Positions 1 to 10,505 of a DNA stretch of 64,000 bases are shown one piece after another (position 1 is the first letter of the stretch; each line of letters opens with the position of its first letter). The DNA is from Hydractinia symbiolongicarpus. Taxonomy: Eukaryota; Cnidaria; Hydrozoa; Anthoathecata; Hydractiniidae. Below the pieces are notes generated by a model. It was not told where the DNA came from. It searched no databases and saw only the letters and a program-made list of their open reading frames with translations. The stretch is from positions 17,708,501 to 17,772,500 of the forward strand of contig NC_079886.1 of the NCBI RefSeq assembly GCF_029227915.1. Reading direction: 5' to 3'. A program made the translations under genes and the position numbers.

Positions 1-1490
1 AGTGGAACCAAGCCAATATCAATTGATTATCGAAATTCCTTAGAAAAAGAGAAACTAATTAATGACATAATTAAAACATACGAGAGTCATCCGAGTATTG
101 TCACAATTAAAGCCTGCAACGAAAATATAATTTTTTTTAACATTGAGGAGGTAGATGACAACATAATCACAAAACTTTTTATTAATTTAAACATAAATTC
201 CTCTCCGGGTAGAGACAAAAATCCTGTCTTTTATAGAATCGAAACTTTCAATATTTTTGTCAGCCTATCGGAAAAACTATAATACACAGCATGTCTTAAT
301 TCGTTTAATAGAAGAATAGAAGAAAAAACTTTATTAAAATTATGTGGTTGGTGCAGTTTTAATGGATCTATCAAAAGCTTTCGATTACGTGCCACATGAT
401 TTACTAATCGCTAAACTTGAAGCATATGGATTTGAAATTAATGCCCTGAAATTTGTCCTGTCATACCTAACAAATCGAAAACAATCTACTCGTATAAGCG
501 GACACTACAGTCTTTTCCAAATGATTCTTTTAGGTGTGCCGCAAGGATCAATCTTAGGACCGATAATTTTTAATATTTGTCTTAACGATATTTTTCTTTT
601 CATAACCAAAAGTGACCAACACAACTATGCTGATGATAATACATTGTCAAGCTTTTCCAATTCACTTCAAAAACTCAATAAAATTTTAAAAGGTGAGTCT
701 GAGCAGGCATTAGCATGGCTACATGAAAATAAAATGATTGCTAACCCTGACAAATTTTAATGCATTATCATTAGCAAAGATAGGATGAAAAACACAAGTA
801 GTAAACTGATAAGAATGGGAGATAAAAACATATATTCGGAAGACACAGTCAAACTGTTACGAGTTAAAACTGACAATAACCTTAGATTTGATAAGCACTT
901 AAATGAAGTTTGCAAGAAAGCATCTGCGCAACAAAATGCTTTGTATAAATTAAAAAACATACTTCGTTTTAAAGCTAAGAGTGTCTTAGCAGAAAGTTTT
1001 GTGTATTCAAACTTCAACTATTGTCCACTTATTTGGAATTTCGCATGCTCAAAATCACTTTCTAGGGTCCAAAAACTTCATAAGCGAGCCCTAAATTTTG
1101 TAGATATCAAATATTTAGAGAGAAAAGAAAAATAATTTCTAGCAAGAACAAGAGTAACTACATGAAAATTATGCGAATAAGAAATTTATGTATAGAGATT
1201 TTTAAATCTCTTAATAATTTAAATCCGCCATTTATGTTAGACATCTTTCAACGCAGCGAAAGAAAAAAGGCCTGTACGAAGTCAATATGTAAATAACCTT
1301 AAAATATTGAACTTTAATATTAAGAATTCTTAGGAAAAATGTTTTTGGGGCCTAAAATTTGGAATACTTTACCTTCCGAATTGAAAAGTTGTAACAGCCT
1401 TAAAAAATTTAAAACGAAACTAAAGGAGTTTGATTTTAGTCACTCGGTCTATTTAACTAATTTTTCATAATTTTTATACATTTTCATAAA
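1..1490 (+). mobile_element. CR1/L2-like LINE fragment (reverse transcriptase), decayed
   Basis: The translated pieces form a non-LTR reverse transcriptase. Around 344-760 are LMDLSKAFDYVPHDLL, the GVPQGSILGP motif and the catalytic core YADDNT. Around 785-1135 follow the thumb and the RVQKLHKRAL segment, and near 1340-1440 a tail with FGPKIWNTLPSELKSC, which closes this LINE clade. Stops and frame changes separate the pieces (stop after 760, another after 1135), so it cannot make a working enzyme. Upstream sequence (1-340) still shows the pre-RT region. The element runs off the left window edge, so its 5' part is unseen. It resembles the copies at 27.5-30.2 kb and 30.2-33.8 kb. Confidence 0.85.
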
Positions 1491-1499
1491 ACTATACAC

Positions 1500-2460
1500 A
1501 AATTTTTGTCGGATTTGATTAGTTTCCTGTATATTTGTGAATTTATTTCTCCGTTAAAAAAATTAAGAGAGAAAGAAAGAAAGATTATTGGAGGTTGTAC
1601 ACTCAGTATTACGTGGAATATATATCATTTCTTTTTATTTGATTCTCACAGTCGCAGTGATGAAGGGAAGTTTATCGAGAATGGTCAATCAATGCTATTA
1701 AAATTTAGATCCCTGATAGTAATTGAGAAGTATATTAAAGCAACTTATTTAAATGGTTTCCAATCCTCTGTGTATGATATGCAATGTTTAACATTTAAAC
1801 TCATATCAGAACATAGTAGGACCACACCCTGTGATGTTGAATTTTGCAAAACGTTACAGAGTGGTCATACGCTTGCTGTCAAAAATGAAATGTATGAGTA
1901 ACAGAAAAAACACCTCGTGAAAATTACCAGCGGTTGAAGAGTTCTGAGAAATATGAATTAAAAAGAAAACGAACGATGGAAAACTATGAAAACTTTAAGT
2001 CTTATGAAAAATATGGTTTGAAAAAGAAACGAATGATTGATAATTATGAAAGTTCAAAAGTTTCGAAAAGTATAAATTAAAAAAAAAACGTGAATGGTTG
2101 AAAACTATCATCACTTTGAAAATTCTCTAAGTGTGAGCATAAGAAAAAAAGTAATGAAGGCTTATGCAGCTAAAGCGTTCAAAAATTTGGTTCCAATTGA
2201 TGTTAAAGTAAAAAGATTCAAAGTTAAAGTAAGAAAAGTGCCATATTATGTTTGTGTGTGTTGTAACAGATGCCTTTATAGGAGATCAGTGATTGTATTT
2301 GATAGTGACAATTATAAAATGACTGAAGTGGATTTTTTTTATATTGCGCATGTTAGCAGGTTTGATAGGGGAGAATATATTTGTCTCACGTGTGATAAAA
2401 AATTAAAAAGAGGTTTCATTCCTTGTCAAGGCGTTTGTAATTAATTAGAACTTTTTTCAT
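1500..2460 (+). pseudogene. Decayed zinc-finger ORF of Helitron-associated (DUF6570-like) type
   Basis: Two open stretches (1506-1901 and 2094-2444) are linked by out-of-frame Lys/Tyr/Glu-rich repeats at about 1930-2100 of the form S-x-K-Y-x-L-K-x-K-R-x-x-x-x-N-Y-E. The second stretch ends with two Cys pairs: YVCVCCNRCLYRRSV and YICLTCDKKLKRGFIPC. This arrangement resembles the Cys-rich region I know from the N-terminal part of Helitron-encoded proteins in invertebrates. No helicase or Rep motif is visible here. Several stops break the frame. The assignment rests on motif memory and is moderate; the 5' part (1506-1901) might be unrelated. Confidence 0.45.
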
Positions 2461-3451
2461 TTCTTCTAGTTATTTAAGGTGCCTTGAGAATGATCGCACG
2501 GGAGAAACTTATCAATGTCTGTATGCCATAAAAACGCAGAAAAGTGTAGGATAAAGAGATTGGAAATTTTAGACTACCACAGTTGCTTAACAAATATACC
2601 TTATTTTATGAATCGTATGGTTTAAAAAAAAAGAATGGGCTAAAACAGGTGATAAGAAAAACGGCAAAAAGAGTGCTGGAATCAGTACGTAGATGTCTCA
2701 AACGAATGTCTTTCTTGTTTTCATTTAATTTTATTGAGACGTTACATAAACAAGCTTTGTTTTTCTTTCGAAATAATTACCACCTTATAAATTAAAAGAC
2801 ATTATTATCTTGCAATAAATTTTTTCGCTGTTGAACTTCATAAACCGTAAATCAAATTACAATGATTAATGCTTGGTTTATATGATAAACCAGTTATCGC
2901 ACTTGTTTCTCGAGAAATATCGTAATATCTTTTTCGTTTTTGATTCCCGCTTATTTTACTTGTCTAAGTCTTTTCAGACACCATTTTTTTTCTCAAAGTT
3001 TCCCCAAACTTCAAATTTTTTGTATAACTAAAATATTGTCGCATGATTATCTGATATGATAGGATTATCAAATTATCAGATTAAACCGAAGGATTTGTCT
3101 CTCCTTCGCAGAACATAAAGTAATAAATGCTGTTTATTTAAGAGTATTTTAGACAGCGGCAGGAAATGTTTGCTATGTCATTTTCGCTTAAAAGACATGC
3201 CTTAAAAACCGCAATAATTTCAAACCTCGTAATAGACACCACAAGGTCTGTATATTTCTTTAAAGTCTGAACAAAAACCATAACGACAGATGTATAAATA
3301 CATTTTACTACGATAACTACTAGACTTTAATAAAGACTTATATGAACGGTGAATTCAGTTATTTTTGCCTCCTACTATCAAAAGAATAATATTAAGGATT
3401 TGAAGTTGAAATCTATTACTAATTATATACGTAGATACTTATTTGGGTCAG
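2461..3451. other. Noncoding stretch, no supported feature
   Basis: AT-rich sequence. A short ORF at 2583-2795 repeats the Lys-rich YESYGLKKK pattern of the preceding decayed ORF, followed by KTAKRVLESVRRCLKR, and may be a remnant of the same element. No splice-flanked exon or known domain was seen. Confidence 0.4.
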
Positions 3452-3454
3452 TAA

Positions 3455-3492
3455 AGGCGGATTTCCACCAGTGCGAATCTTTCTATCGCTCT
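3455..3492 (+). repeat. Left terminal inverted repeat of the Harbinger element
   Basis: Begins AGGCGGATTTCCACCAGTGC directly after the TAA target copy; matches the right end in inverted orientation with a few mismatches. Subterminal copies of 'GTGCGA' and 'GCGATAG' follow to about 3560. Confidence 0.9.
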
Positions 3493-3615
3493 AAAATTAC
3501 ACAAAATTTTAGTGCGACAGGAGTTCTACGCTGCAAATGAGTTTCAGTGCGATAGCATGCCAATACAAATTATTTTTTGTGCGAAATTTTCTTATGTGAA
3601 CACACACATTTCAAG

Positions 3616-4921
3616 ATGGCAGACAGTTCAGAAGAAGGAGAAGCTGTAGCTGCCTTAATAGTCATTACAAGTATAATTAAAAAGAGACGAAGAAAATCGC
3701 CATTTTCTTGGGTTCGTCAAATTTATAGAGAAAGAGAATTGAAAGGAATGTATAATCAACTGCTTCAAGAAATGAAATTGCACGATAGAGAATTTTACTT
3801 TAGGTATCTAGTAAATTTTAGTTCCAAGTTTGCTTCCTTTTGATAGTTATGGAGAGCATTTCTATTATTTCTTTCTTTGAAACTTTATTTAATATTTTAT
3901 TTCATAGATTTCTTCGAATGTCTCCTGATAGATTCGAACATTTATTGTCTCTGGTAGGTCCATCAATCCAAAAAAGAGACACAAATTTTCGAAATTCAAT
4001 TCCTGCAGCTGACGTTATCTTGCCTCAGGTGATTCTCAACAATCTCTATTATTCAACTTTCGCATTAGCGCGAGTGCTATTTCACGAATTCTGTCTGAAA
4101 CAGCTGCAGCAATTTGGGAGAACCTAAGCAAATATGTAAGACCCCCTATGTCCAAAGAAGAGTGGTTAAGAATCGAAAATAAATTCGAAGACACGTGGAA
4201 TTTCACACATTGTATAGGGGCAATCGATGGGAAACATATTGCCATGGAAAACCCTCCCAATTCAGGATCGCTCTATTACAATTACAAGGGGTTCTACAGC
4301 ATCATACTGTTAGCAGTCTGTGATGCTAAGTACAACTTCATTCTCGTAGATGTAGGACAATATGAAAGTAACAACGACTGTGGTGTCTTATCAAAGAGTC
4401 AAATTGGAATGCAACTGGAAAATCAATCCCTTCAAATCCCACCACCTACGTCACTAGCTGGATGTAAATTTGACCCATTACCTTATTTTCTAGTTGGAGA
4501 TGAAGCTTTCCCCTTAAAGAAAAATATGATGCACTCATATCCTGGCAAGCTGAACGAGCCTGAGAGAGTATATAACTATCGCCTCTCTCGTGCCTGGCGT
4601 GTTATTGAAAACGCGTTCGGCTTATTGCGGGCTAGATGGAGAATATTTAGCCGCCCAATAAAAGCATGGGTAAAAAATGTTGAAAATTTTACGCTCGGAG
4701 CAATTGCTTTACACAATTACTTACGCCAAACTGAAGCCGCAATGTATTGTCCAAATGGTTTTGTCGATAGCACAGACACGAATGGGGAGATTACGCCTGG
4801 GGAATGGAGAAGACAGGTGGGGCAGAACGAAGGATGTCTTTATGACTTATGTAATGTACGGGGCTCCCGGCCAGAAAGAAGTGCTACAGAAATGCGGGAA
4901 GCATTCATAATCTATGAATGA
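3616..4921 (+). pseudogene. HARBI1-like DDE transposase, frame broken
   Basis: Exon 1 (3616-3803) begins MADSSEEGEAVAA and reaches EFYFR. A 104-bp intron (3804-3907, GT...AG) joins it to FLRMSPDRFEHLLSLVGPSI. The frame then reads to IPAADVI near 4018, where about 8-10 expected residues are missing and the reading frame shifts. The next frame opens at LASGDSQQSLLFNF (4019) and runs to the stop at 4919-4921. It contains GAIDGKHIAMENP (first catalytic Asp), NYKGFYSIILLAVCDAKY, the GDEAFPLKK block (second Asp) and RLSRAWRVIENAFGLLRARW (catalytic Glu), ending in ALHNYLR. The DDE residues survive; the defect is the small deletion near 4018. It would cut and join the element's own ends. Confidence 0.88.
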
Positions 4922-5657
4922 CATTCATAGATTGCGGTTTGAATTTTGTGCTTTAGCATAATCTTGCTTCGCCCAGATACTTGTCTTAATTCTTCAGCAA
5001 CCATTTCCCCAAACAGCCCATCTGCGTCCTTTTTAGCACTACCACGTTGAGTTGCTTTCAATGCAAAAGCCTCGCCGATGCTCTTCAAAGCAAACGTTTC
5101 TGTTTCTTCTTTCGTACTCTTACGCCCGCTCCTCTTTGTTGAAGTAACAGATGGTGGATCAATAGTTGTCATCTTGGCCAAACTTGGTGATTTTGTAGCA
5201 GGGTCATTCTCGTTATTTAAATAATCTTCAACCGCTGCCTCCGAATAAGAATCAATATCTTCCTCATCCTCCGGAGCCGCTATATTTGATTTTGTGTCTC
5301 TCAATTGATAATGCTTATCAAGCCAAGATAAAAAAGAGTATTCTTTCAAATCTTTGACACATGATTCAACGTCAGCCAAACCTGATCCCGACGCAGATTT
5401 ATTTTTTAGGTTATTCGAAAATTATTGAATACGCTCAAGTTTTAACAGCGCAAAAATGTAGCGCATTGAACTGACAAACAAGGATAAACTTTACCCTCTT
5501 CACATCCTAACTCCTCCTCAACATTCTTCTAAGCATTTGCCACTCGATCTTTTTCTCGATACTCTTTGCAACTTTTGTCGTACAGACATGAAAAATTTCG
5601 AACAGCCTCTGCTAAATATTCATCTTCCCTTAAGTCGCACCTATTTGTTTTTCCCAT
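4912..5657 (-). pseudogene. MADF/Myb-like DNA-binding protein of the Harbinger element, with a nonsense codon
   Basis: Minus-strand exon 1 (5657-5495) starts MGKTNRCDLREDEYLAEAVR and continues through a MADF-type helix region with KEYREKDRVANA. The next codon is TAG (5531-5529), where the family has Trp (NAW), followed in frame by KNVEEELG. The donor GTAAAG follows at 5494. Exon 2 (about 5385-4912) gives LADVESCVKDLKEY, then FLSWLDKHYQLRDTKSN, and ends with LFGEMVAEELRQVSGR and KHKIQTAIYE, the usual C-terminal signature of this partner protein. In Harbinger elements this protein helps carry the transposase to the nucleus and to DNA ends. A single W-to-stop change seems to inactivate it. Confidence 0.75.
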
Positions 5658-5959
5658 TTTATAAAAACTTTTTTTACAACACTGCTCGGTTCACAACACA
5701 TATGAAACTATTTCTTGTACTCAACAGTGTAAGCATGTGCTGAAGTTAAATTTCAATAGAATCTATTCAATTATTTTAAATGGACATTCGGTATTTCTTT
5801 GAAGTTGCACTTTTGGGCGAAAACTCAGAGCGATAAATATCAAAACTTTTTGATAATTGTCGCTCTGACTATCGCACTGAAATTGGGCGATAAGAGCAAA
5901 AAAAGTGTCGCTCTGCAATTTCCACTAGTGCGAAAAAAGATCAATGGGTCAAAAAAGCC

Positions 5960-5997
5960 AGAGCGATAAGAGAATTCGCACTGATGGAAATCCAGCT
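5960..5997 (-). repeat. Right terminal inverted repeat of the Harbinger element
   Basis: Read on the minus strand it begins AGCTGGATTTCCATCAGTGC, paired with the left end, and is followed outward by TAA. Internal 'GAGCGATA' and 'CGCTCTG' motifs at 5826-5920 are subterminal repeats that could bind the Myb-like protein. Confidence 0.9.
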
Positions 5998-6000
5998 TAA

Positions 6001-8069
6001 TAGCATAATGGTAATAGACATACCGTCTGGACAGTGTTATCGTCAATCGGACGAATCATTATTGCCGATCATTATTGCAATCATTATTGCAAACCATGAC
6101 CTGTTGTTAAATAGGCCATTTTCTACTATTTTTACTTCGTGTCTGGAAACCACTGTATTGTACACAGTCAAGCAAGGATAAGAAATCAAAACTTATTTTA
6201 TGCCAGTCGTCTATTTCACGAAAACTAAAAATTAACAAGTATTGTGATTTAGAAATGTCGTGCTTGATAAATATTATAAAACAATAATAAACTCAGCTTT
6301 TGAATAGATCCTGTTGAAGTTGTACAAAAGTGTATTTGCACCACCTCGACCCCCTTTCCAAACTCTTTTATCAACCTATTTTTCGCTGGAAAAATAGGTT
6401 GACATAATATCATCCGACTATTTTATTGCAATGTTTTAACGTTGTTTTGCCAAAATAAGCATTATTTGTTAGATAAGCGTTATTCACACCAGCCAAGCTC
6501 GCCTCATGTGACCTAATATTTAGATATTATTCATATGGAGGGTTTTTATATATTTATTGTTCTCTATGCACCATAGTTTGTAATGGCAGCCTATTTAACC
6601 GGGTTAGCTGGCCTCCATATAAACAGGCAGCTCTTATGATAGGCGAATACATAAGCTAGAAGAGAATGTTATGATCTCAGTAATATGGTATGTTCATCTA
6701 ACCGTCTTCCATACATGGTCTATTGATAAGCTCTCTACCTGGAGGAGTTGCGCTAGAAATAGCATGAAAACGAGTTATTTGTAGTTACCTTGTATTTATT
6801 TTTCTTGGGACAAAAACGGTTAAGGGTACAGGGAAGTATGTTTCTTTTATAAGAATATGTTTTATATGGGAATAGATTATAAGAATAGCTATCAGGCTAA
6901 GATTTCAGATAAAACACAATACTTCTGATTTTGATATTCTTAGCGGGTATGAAAGTAATATGTTTAAAAATATTATTTTGAGTAAAGATAATAAAAAAAA
7001 CTTTACTATGACATCGGAGCAATGTCCATTCTGCTACGTGCAGAACAGCAGTTCTATATGGTCAGACACAGACATAAAATTTCAAAAATTCCAACAATTA
7101 TTAAAATTATGTAAAAAAGACTAGTTTTTTAAATCCTTAAAAGAAACCACGTTTAAAGTGCCTCTTATCATAAAACAATTTATTGTAAATTTCATTAAAG
7201 ACTGCAAATAATACGTTTAATTGCCTAAAATTTGCGTGCACATTAATTTATAACAAAGCAATTACATTCCACGTGGTTTTAAAACTCTTCACAGCAAATT
7301 AGAATACAATAGCGAAATTCTTTGTCAATGAAGTTATTTCACTTTATCACGTAATTTGTTCTAACCCATTAAAAAAAGTAAAGAAAACATTTATAAAACA
7401 CAAAACATATTTATAGAGGATGTTTTCAGGTGCATTTAAAAAAAATTGTAAAAAAGATATTGTCTTTGCCGGTTGGTTTGGTATAAACATAGGCGATATT
7501 CGATAACACATTCGATTCAAATATAGCTGATTTGTATTTTCTTAAATTCTGGTTCGCAAAATAAACAATTTTGTTTGCCAAAATAATAAATACAAGACTT
7601 TGTACATTCATGCAGGCTTTATATACAAAATTGGAAAAAAAACTCTGTGTATGCTCTATATATGTGGCATAGCCTAGGCTTAAAACAAAAATAATGCAAA
7701 AACCAAGCCATCCCGGTTAACCGTGCCAGGTCACTGCATACAAATAGCCCCTAGAAGTCCCAAATTGAATGATTGGCACTGTGCTCATTTCAGTAAATAC
7801 AGTAAGATATATAAAATATTACTTTTTTTCTTCTTATCATTTTATGATCTTTTTCACGACTGCTTACGTTTGGCACCACGCTTTAAAGCTTAAAAAATAT
7901 TGTGCAAGTTTACTAAAGCTAATCCTAAAAAGCAATAACTTATTGTTGTATATTTGGATTTGTCATACTATGTCAAGTTTTTAGTTTGAGGGTTTGTTTA
8001 TTTTCTGTTTGATATCAAAACAAATCTCAAATCATTCTCACATGCGTCCAAATTTTTTAAACCGACTGA
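6001..8069. other. Noncoding stretch with one perfect short hairpin
   Basis: No coding exon or known domain seen. It contains a perfect 14-bp stem with a 4-nt loop at 6371-6402. A weakly conserved repeat at 6813-6960 shares blocks with 16318-16510. The right end holds the KCNQ 3' UTR, with an AATAAA signal on the minus strand at 8002-7997. Confidence 0.6.
7997..8002 (-). promoter_or_regulatory. Polyadenylation signal of the KCNQ gene
   Basis: AATAAA on the minus strand about 70 bp past the KCNQ stop codon (8072-8070). Confidence 0.55.
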
Positions 8070-9581
8070 CTAAGCTTCACACAAACTCGAATTTGAAGTG
8101 CTTAAATTTTCAGAATCAGGTCTTTCCCTTTTATCAGCGTCGGTGATTATAATCTGTGGGCAAGCAAACTGCTCGTCCACTGGATTTACAGGATTAGCGG
8201 AAGCTATCATACGTCTGATATCGTTAAGCTGAGTTTGAAACTCTTTCAAAGTTTCCTTTACGTCTTTGATCTGCCCTATGATTTCGACATGGCCCTTTTC
8301 TGTTTTTTCTAGGACGTCCTGTACGTTAACAAAAGGGTAACGGGCGTCTTTAAATTTTCTGACCAAACCCCAATACTTTAGTATCATAATAAAACGCAAC
8401 GCGACTTTATATTTCGGCTTTACATGCCTTCCTTGTAAATCTTTGATGTAGGAATACCTTGAACTTTTAGAACTTTTTCTTGTTGCTCCTGTGTTTTTAT
8501 AATCTGGTATGTCTGTCAGTAACTCATCTTTTGGTATAAGTGTATTATACGTCTTAAGCGGCAATTCGCCACGCTTTTTGTTGAATTCCTGAATCATCAA
8601 TTTTTTTATCTCCGATACTTCGTTATAAGGTAGATGATGATGTCTTAACACAGGTAAAAGGTAAAGCCATGTTGCTCCCACCGTATTGTGCCTTGTACGC
8701 AAAGCAGCGTTCCTCCAAACAGATTGGATAAGGCACGCAGCCGGGTTCCGAATTTTCACGTAACGCTTTTCTTTCTTTTCTTTGTCTACTTGTAGTGCAA
8801 ATCCAGAGCCTAGAATACCAGCAGGTAAAGCAAAGAATGCACAACCTACTAAAGCAAATAAGCCACCTGTCATTTTTCCGGGCCAAGTTTTTGGGCTATA
8901 ATCACCATACCCGACAGATGTAACCGTTATGATAGCCCAGTACAACCCATTGACCATATTATTAATTTTGTCATCTTCAGGACCCGATTTTTCGCACCAG
9001 TACACCACATACGCACCAGTAAACAGAAGAACAAATCCGACGAAATAGCACGTCAGGAGTTCTTTACTATGTTGACGTACAACCTTGATCATAAACTTCA
9101 AGTCGCCACGTTGTCGATCAATCCTTAGGATTCGTAATATTTGCATGAACCGAGTTGTCCGTAGTATTGTAAAATACGCGTAATTGACGTGTAGAATCGC
9201 TGTTACCATAGTCGAGGAAATTACAAATACATCAACAACCATATATATTGATTTCATGAATTGGAGTCTACCAACAAAGCCTTTATATCGCCCTACATAG
9301 CTGCAAGACCACAATCGAAGTAAAAACTCGATAGAAAACCAAACTAGCAACACAACTTCATAATAAACCATTATACGAAGCAACTTTTTGTCTTCGTTTA
9401 ATTCATCCACTGTTGATAAAATGCCAATCACGAGACTTCCAAATATGAAAATAAACAGAGTTAAGTGATAAAACATGTGAAATATATTCTCTGGACGTTC
9501 CAGCAAAATGTAAACAAAACGCTTTGTTTGTTTATAGGAACTCATAGGTTCAATTATTTTCGTTTCTTTCTCGACATTCAT
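8070..9581 (-). CDS. KCNQ-type (Kv7) voltage-gated potassium channel, single exon
   Basis: The full Kv7 layout is present in one uninterrupted frame (503 residues from the ATG at 9581). Membrane segments S1-S3 lie at about residues 35-130. S4 (138-156) reads ILRTTRFMQILRILRIDR with regularly spaced Arg. S5 follows, then the selectivity filter TSVGYGD (221-227) and S6 with FFALPAGILGSGFAL, a near-invariant Kv7 signature. The cytosolic tail has the calmodulin-binding helix A IQ motif NPAACLIQSVWR (~280-295), helix B with RFIMILKYWGLVRKFKDARYPF (~391-415), and the tetramerisation coiled coil starting VQDVLEKTEKGH. It should form a tetrameric slow delayed-rectifier K+ channel of the plasma membrane. 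The frame stays open upstream to 9716 without another ATG, so an extra 5' exon is possible. Lack of introns is unusual for the family. Confidence 0.95.
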   Translation of the reverse strand: MNVEKETKIIEPMSSYKQTKRFVYILLERPENIFHMFYHLTLFIFIFGSLVIGILSTVDELNEDKKLLRIMVYYEVVLLVWFSIEFLLRLWSCSYVGRYKGFVGRLQFMKSIYMVVDVFVISSTMVTAILHVNYAYFTILRTTRFMQILRILRIDRQRGDLKFMIKVVRQHSKELLTCYFVGFVLLFTGAYVVYWCEKSGPEDDKINNMVNGLYWAIITVTSVGYGDYSPKTWPGKMTGGLFALVGCAFFALPAGILGSGFALQVDKEKKEKRYVKIRNPAACLIQSVWRNAALRTRHNTVGATWLYLLPVLRHHHLPYNEVSEIKKLMIQEFNKKRGELPLKTYNTLIPKDELLTDIPDYKNTGATRKSSKSSRYSYIKDLQGRHVKPKYKVALRFIMILKYWGLVRKFKDARYPFVNVQDVLEKTEKGHVEIIGQIKDVKETLKEFQTQLNDIRRMIASANPVNPVDEQFACPQIIITDADKRERPDSENLSTSNSSLCEA

Positions 9582-10130
9582 TTTGAAGCTGGGTCGTGCT
9601 TTTCTCTCTTTAAAACTGATTAAAATGTTTCGTAAACAAGGTTTAATAGGCTTTCTTGCATTGATAGTTGAAATTGAGCTTATTAAAACACTTGAGGAGG
9701 AGGGTAAATAAACCACAAGAATCTATTAAAAAATTTCAGCTAAGCTAGAAGTGTGTGAACGTATCATCCTTAGCGTCGACTGCGTATTGATTTATTTATT
9801 AATTTATTTTAAGATCTTTATAATTTGTAAGATCTTAATTTGCAACGCTACCCGTCTTACACATCTTGGTAATAAGTTTTAATCTGGAATGCGTAACGGT
9901 AGGATTTGGCGGGAAAACCAAAGTAACCAGTTTACACAAACAGCGTAATATTGTAGTTCTCTAGCTACATGTATCTTCATTGGAATACCAACCTTTTCCC
10001 CAGTGAATCTTGTAGAAGAAGATCTGGAAGGAGACTGCGTTCTAAAACGTTCATGACGATAAATGCTTGACCTATAATCCAGAGGAGAACAAAAATAAAC
10101 ATTTAAAATGTTCAAACATGGATTAGTCTT
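9582..10130. other. KCNQ upstream region
   Basis: 5' flank of the minus-strand KCNQ gene. The open frame 9582-9716 has no ATG (its first codon is GTG). No clear TATA box or splice acceptor was identified. Confidence 0.4.
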
Positions 10131-10505
10131 TCTACTCGCGCTCAAAATACACGACACTTTTTCTTCCACCAGAATGTTCATTTGAATTTTCTTTATAAAC
10201 ACACTAATTGATGATACAGTCTCCAGTAGCCGAAAATGTGAACGACTTATGAAAACATTTGGCATAACATTTCCTCAAATTGATTTTTTTATTTTATGTA
10301 TAGGAAATTGATCTGGGTATTGTCCATGAGATACTCGTTTCAAAAGCATTGCAAGTGCGTCATTTCGAGTAACGGTTATGAAGAGACAGACAATAAACAC
10401 TATTAAATAAGCTGTTTTTCACAAGCAGACTTTCTAGCAAGGATCACTAAGATTCGATACCGGCTGCTCGTTAGCCAAGCGACTAAAGAAAGGTTCAACA
10501 CAATT
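10131..10505 (-). pseudogene. PAN/apple-domain exon copy, broken
   Basis: Read on the minus strand this segment closely matches the last intron and exon of the secreted gene at about 21980-22297. It includes the upstream block TTTCTTTAGTCGCTTGGCTA, the splice acceptor region CTCTTCATA, the sequence coding AVTRNDALAM, and the block FTFSATGDCIIN. In this copy the following Trp codon is TAG and other changes shift the frame, so it cannot be translated. Because intron sequence is included, it arose by DNA duplication, not from mRNA. It lies just upstream of the KCNQ gene, about 12 kb from its source in inverted orientation. Confidence 0.85.

Larger units (their letters stand above)
3455..5997 (+). 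mobile_element. PIF/Harbinger DNA transposon, complete ends, both genes broken
   Basis: A 2543-bp element bounded by ~38-bp inverted terminal repeats (left from 3455, right ending 5997) that share the core GGATTTCCAYCAGTGCGAAT and end in TATCGCTC. It is flanked on both sides by the trinucleotide TAA (3452-3454 and 5998-6000), the TWA-type target duplication expected of this superfamily. It carries the two convergent genes typical of Harbinger: a DDE transposase (plus strand) and a MADF/Myb-like DNA-binding protein (minus strand), whose 3' ends overlap by about 10 bp at 4912-4921. Both are disrupted, so this copy is non-autonomous, though the ends look intact. Confidence 0.92.

Noticed and set aside
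9582-9716. N-terminal extension of KCNQ
   Set aside because: Open but starts at GTG and lacks an ATG; kept only as a possible exon remnant.
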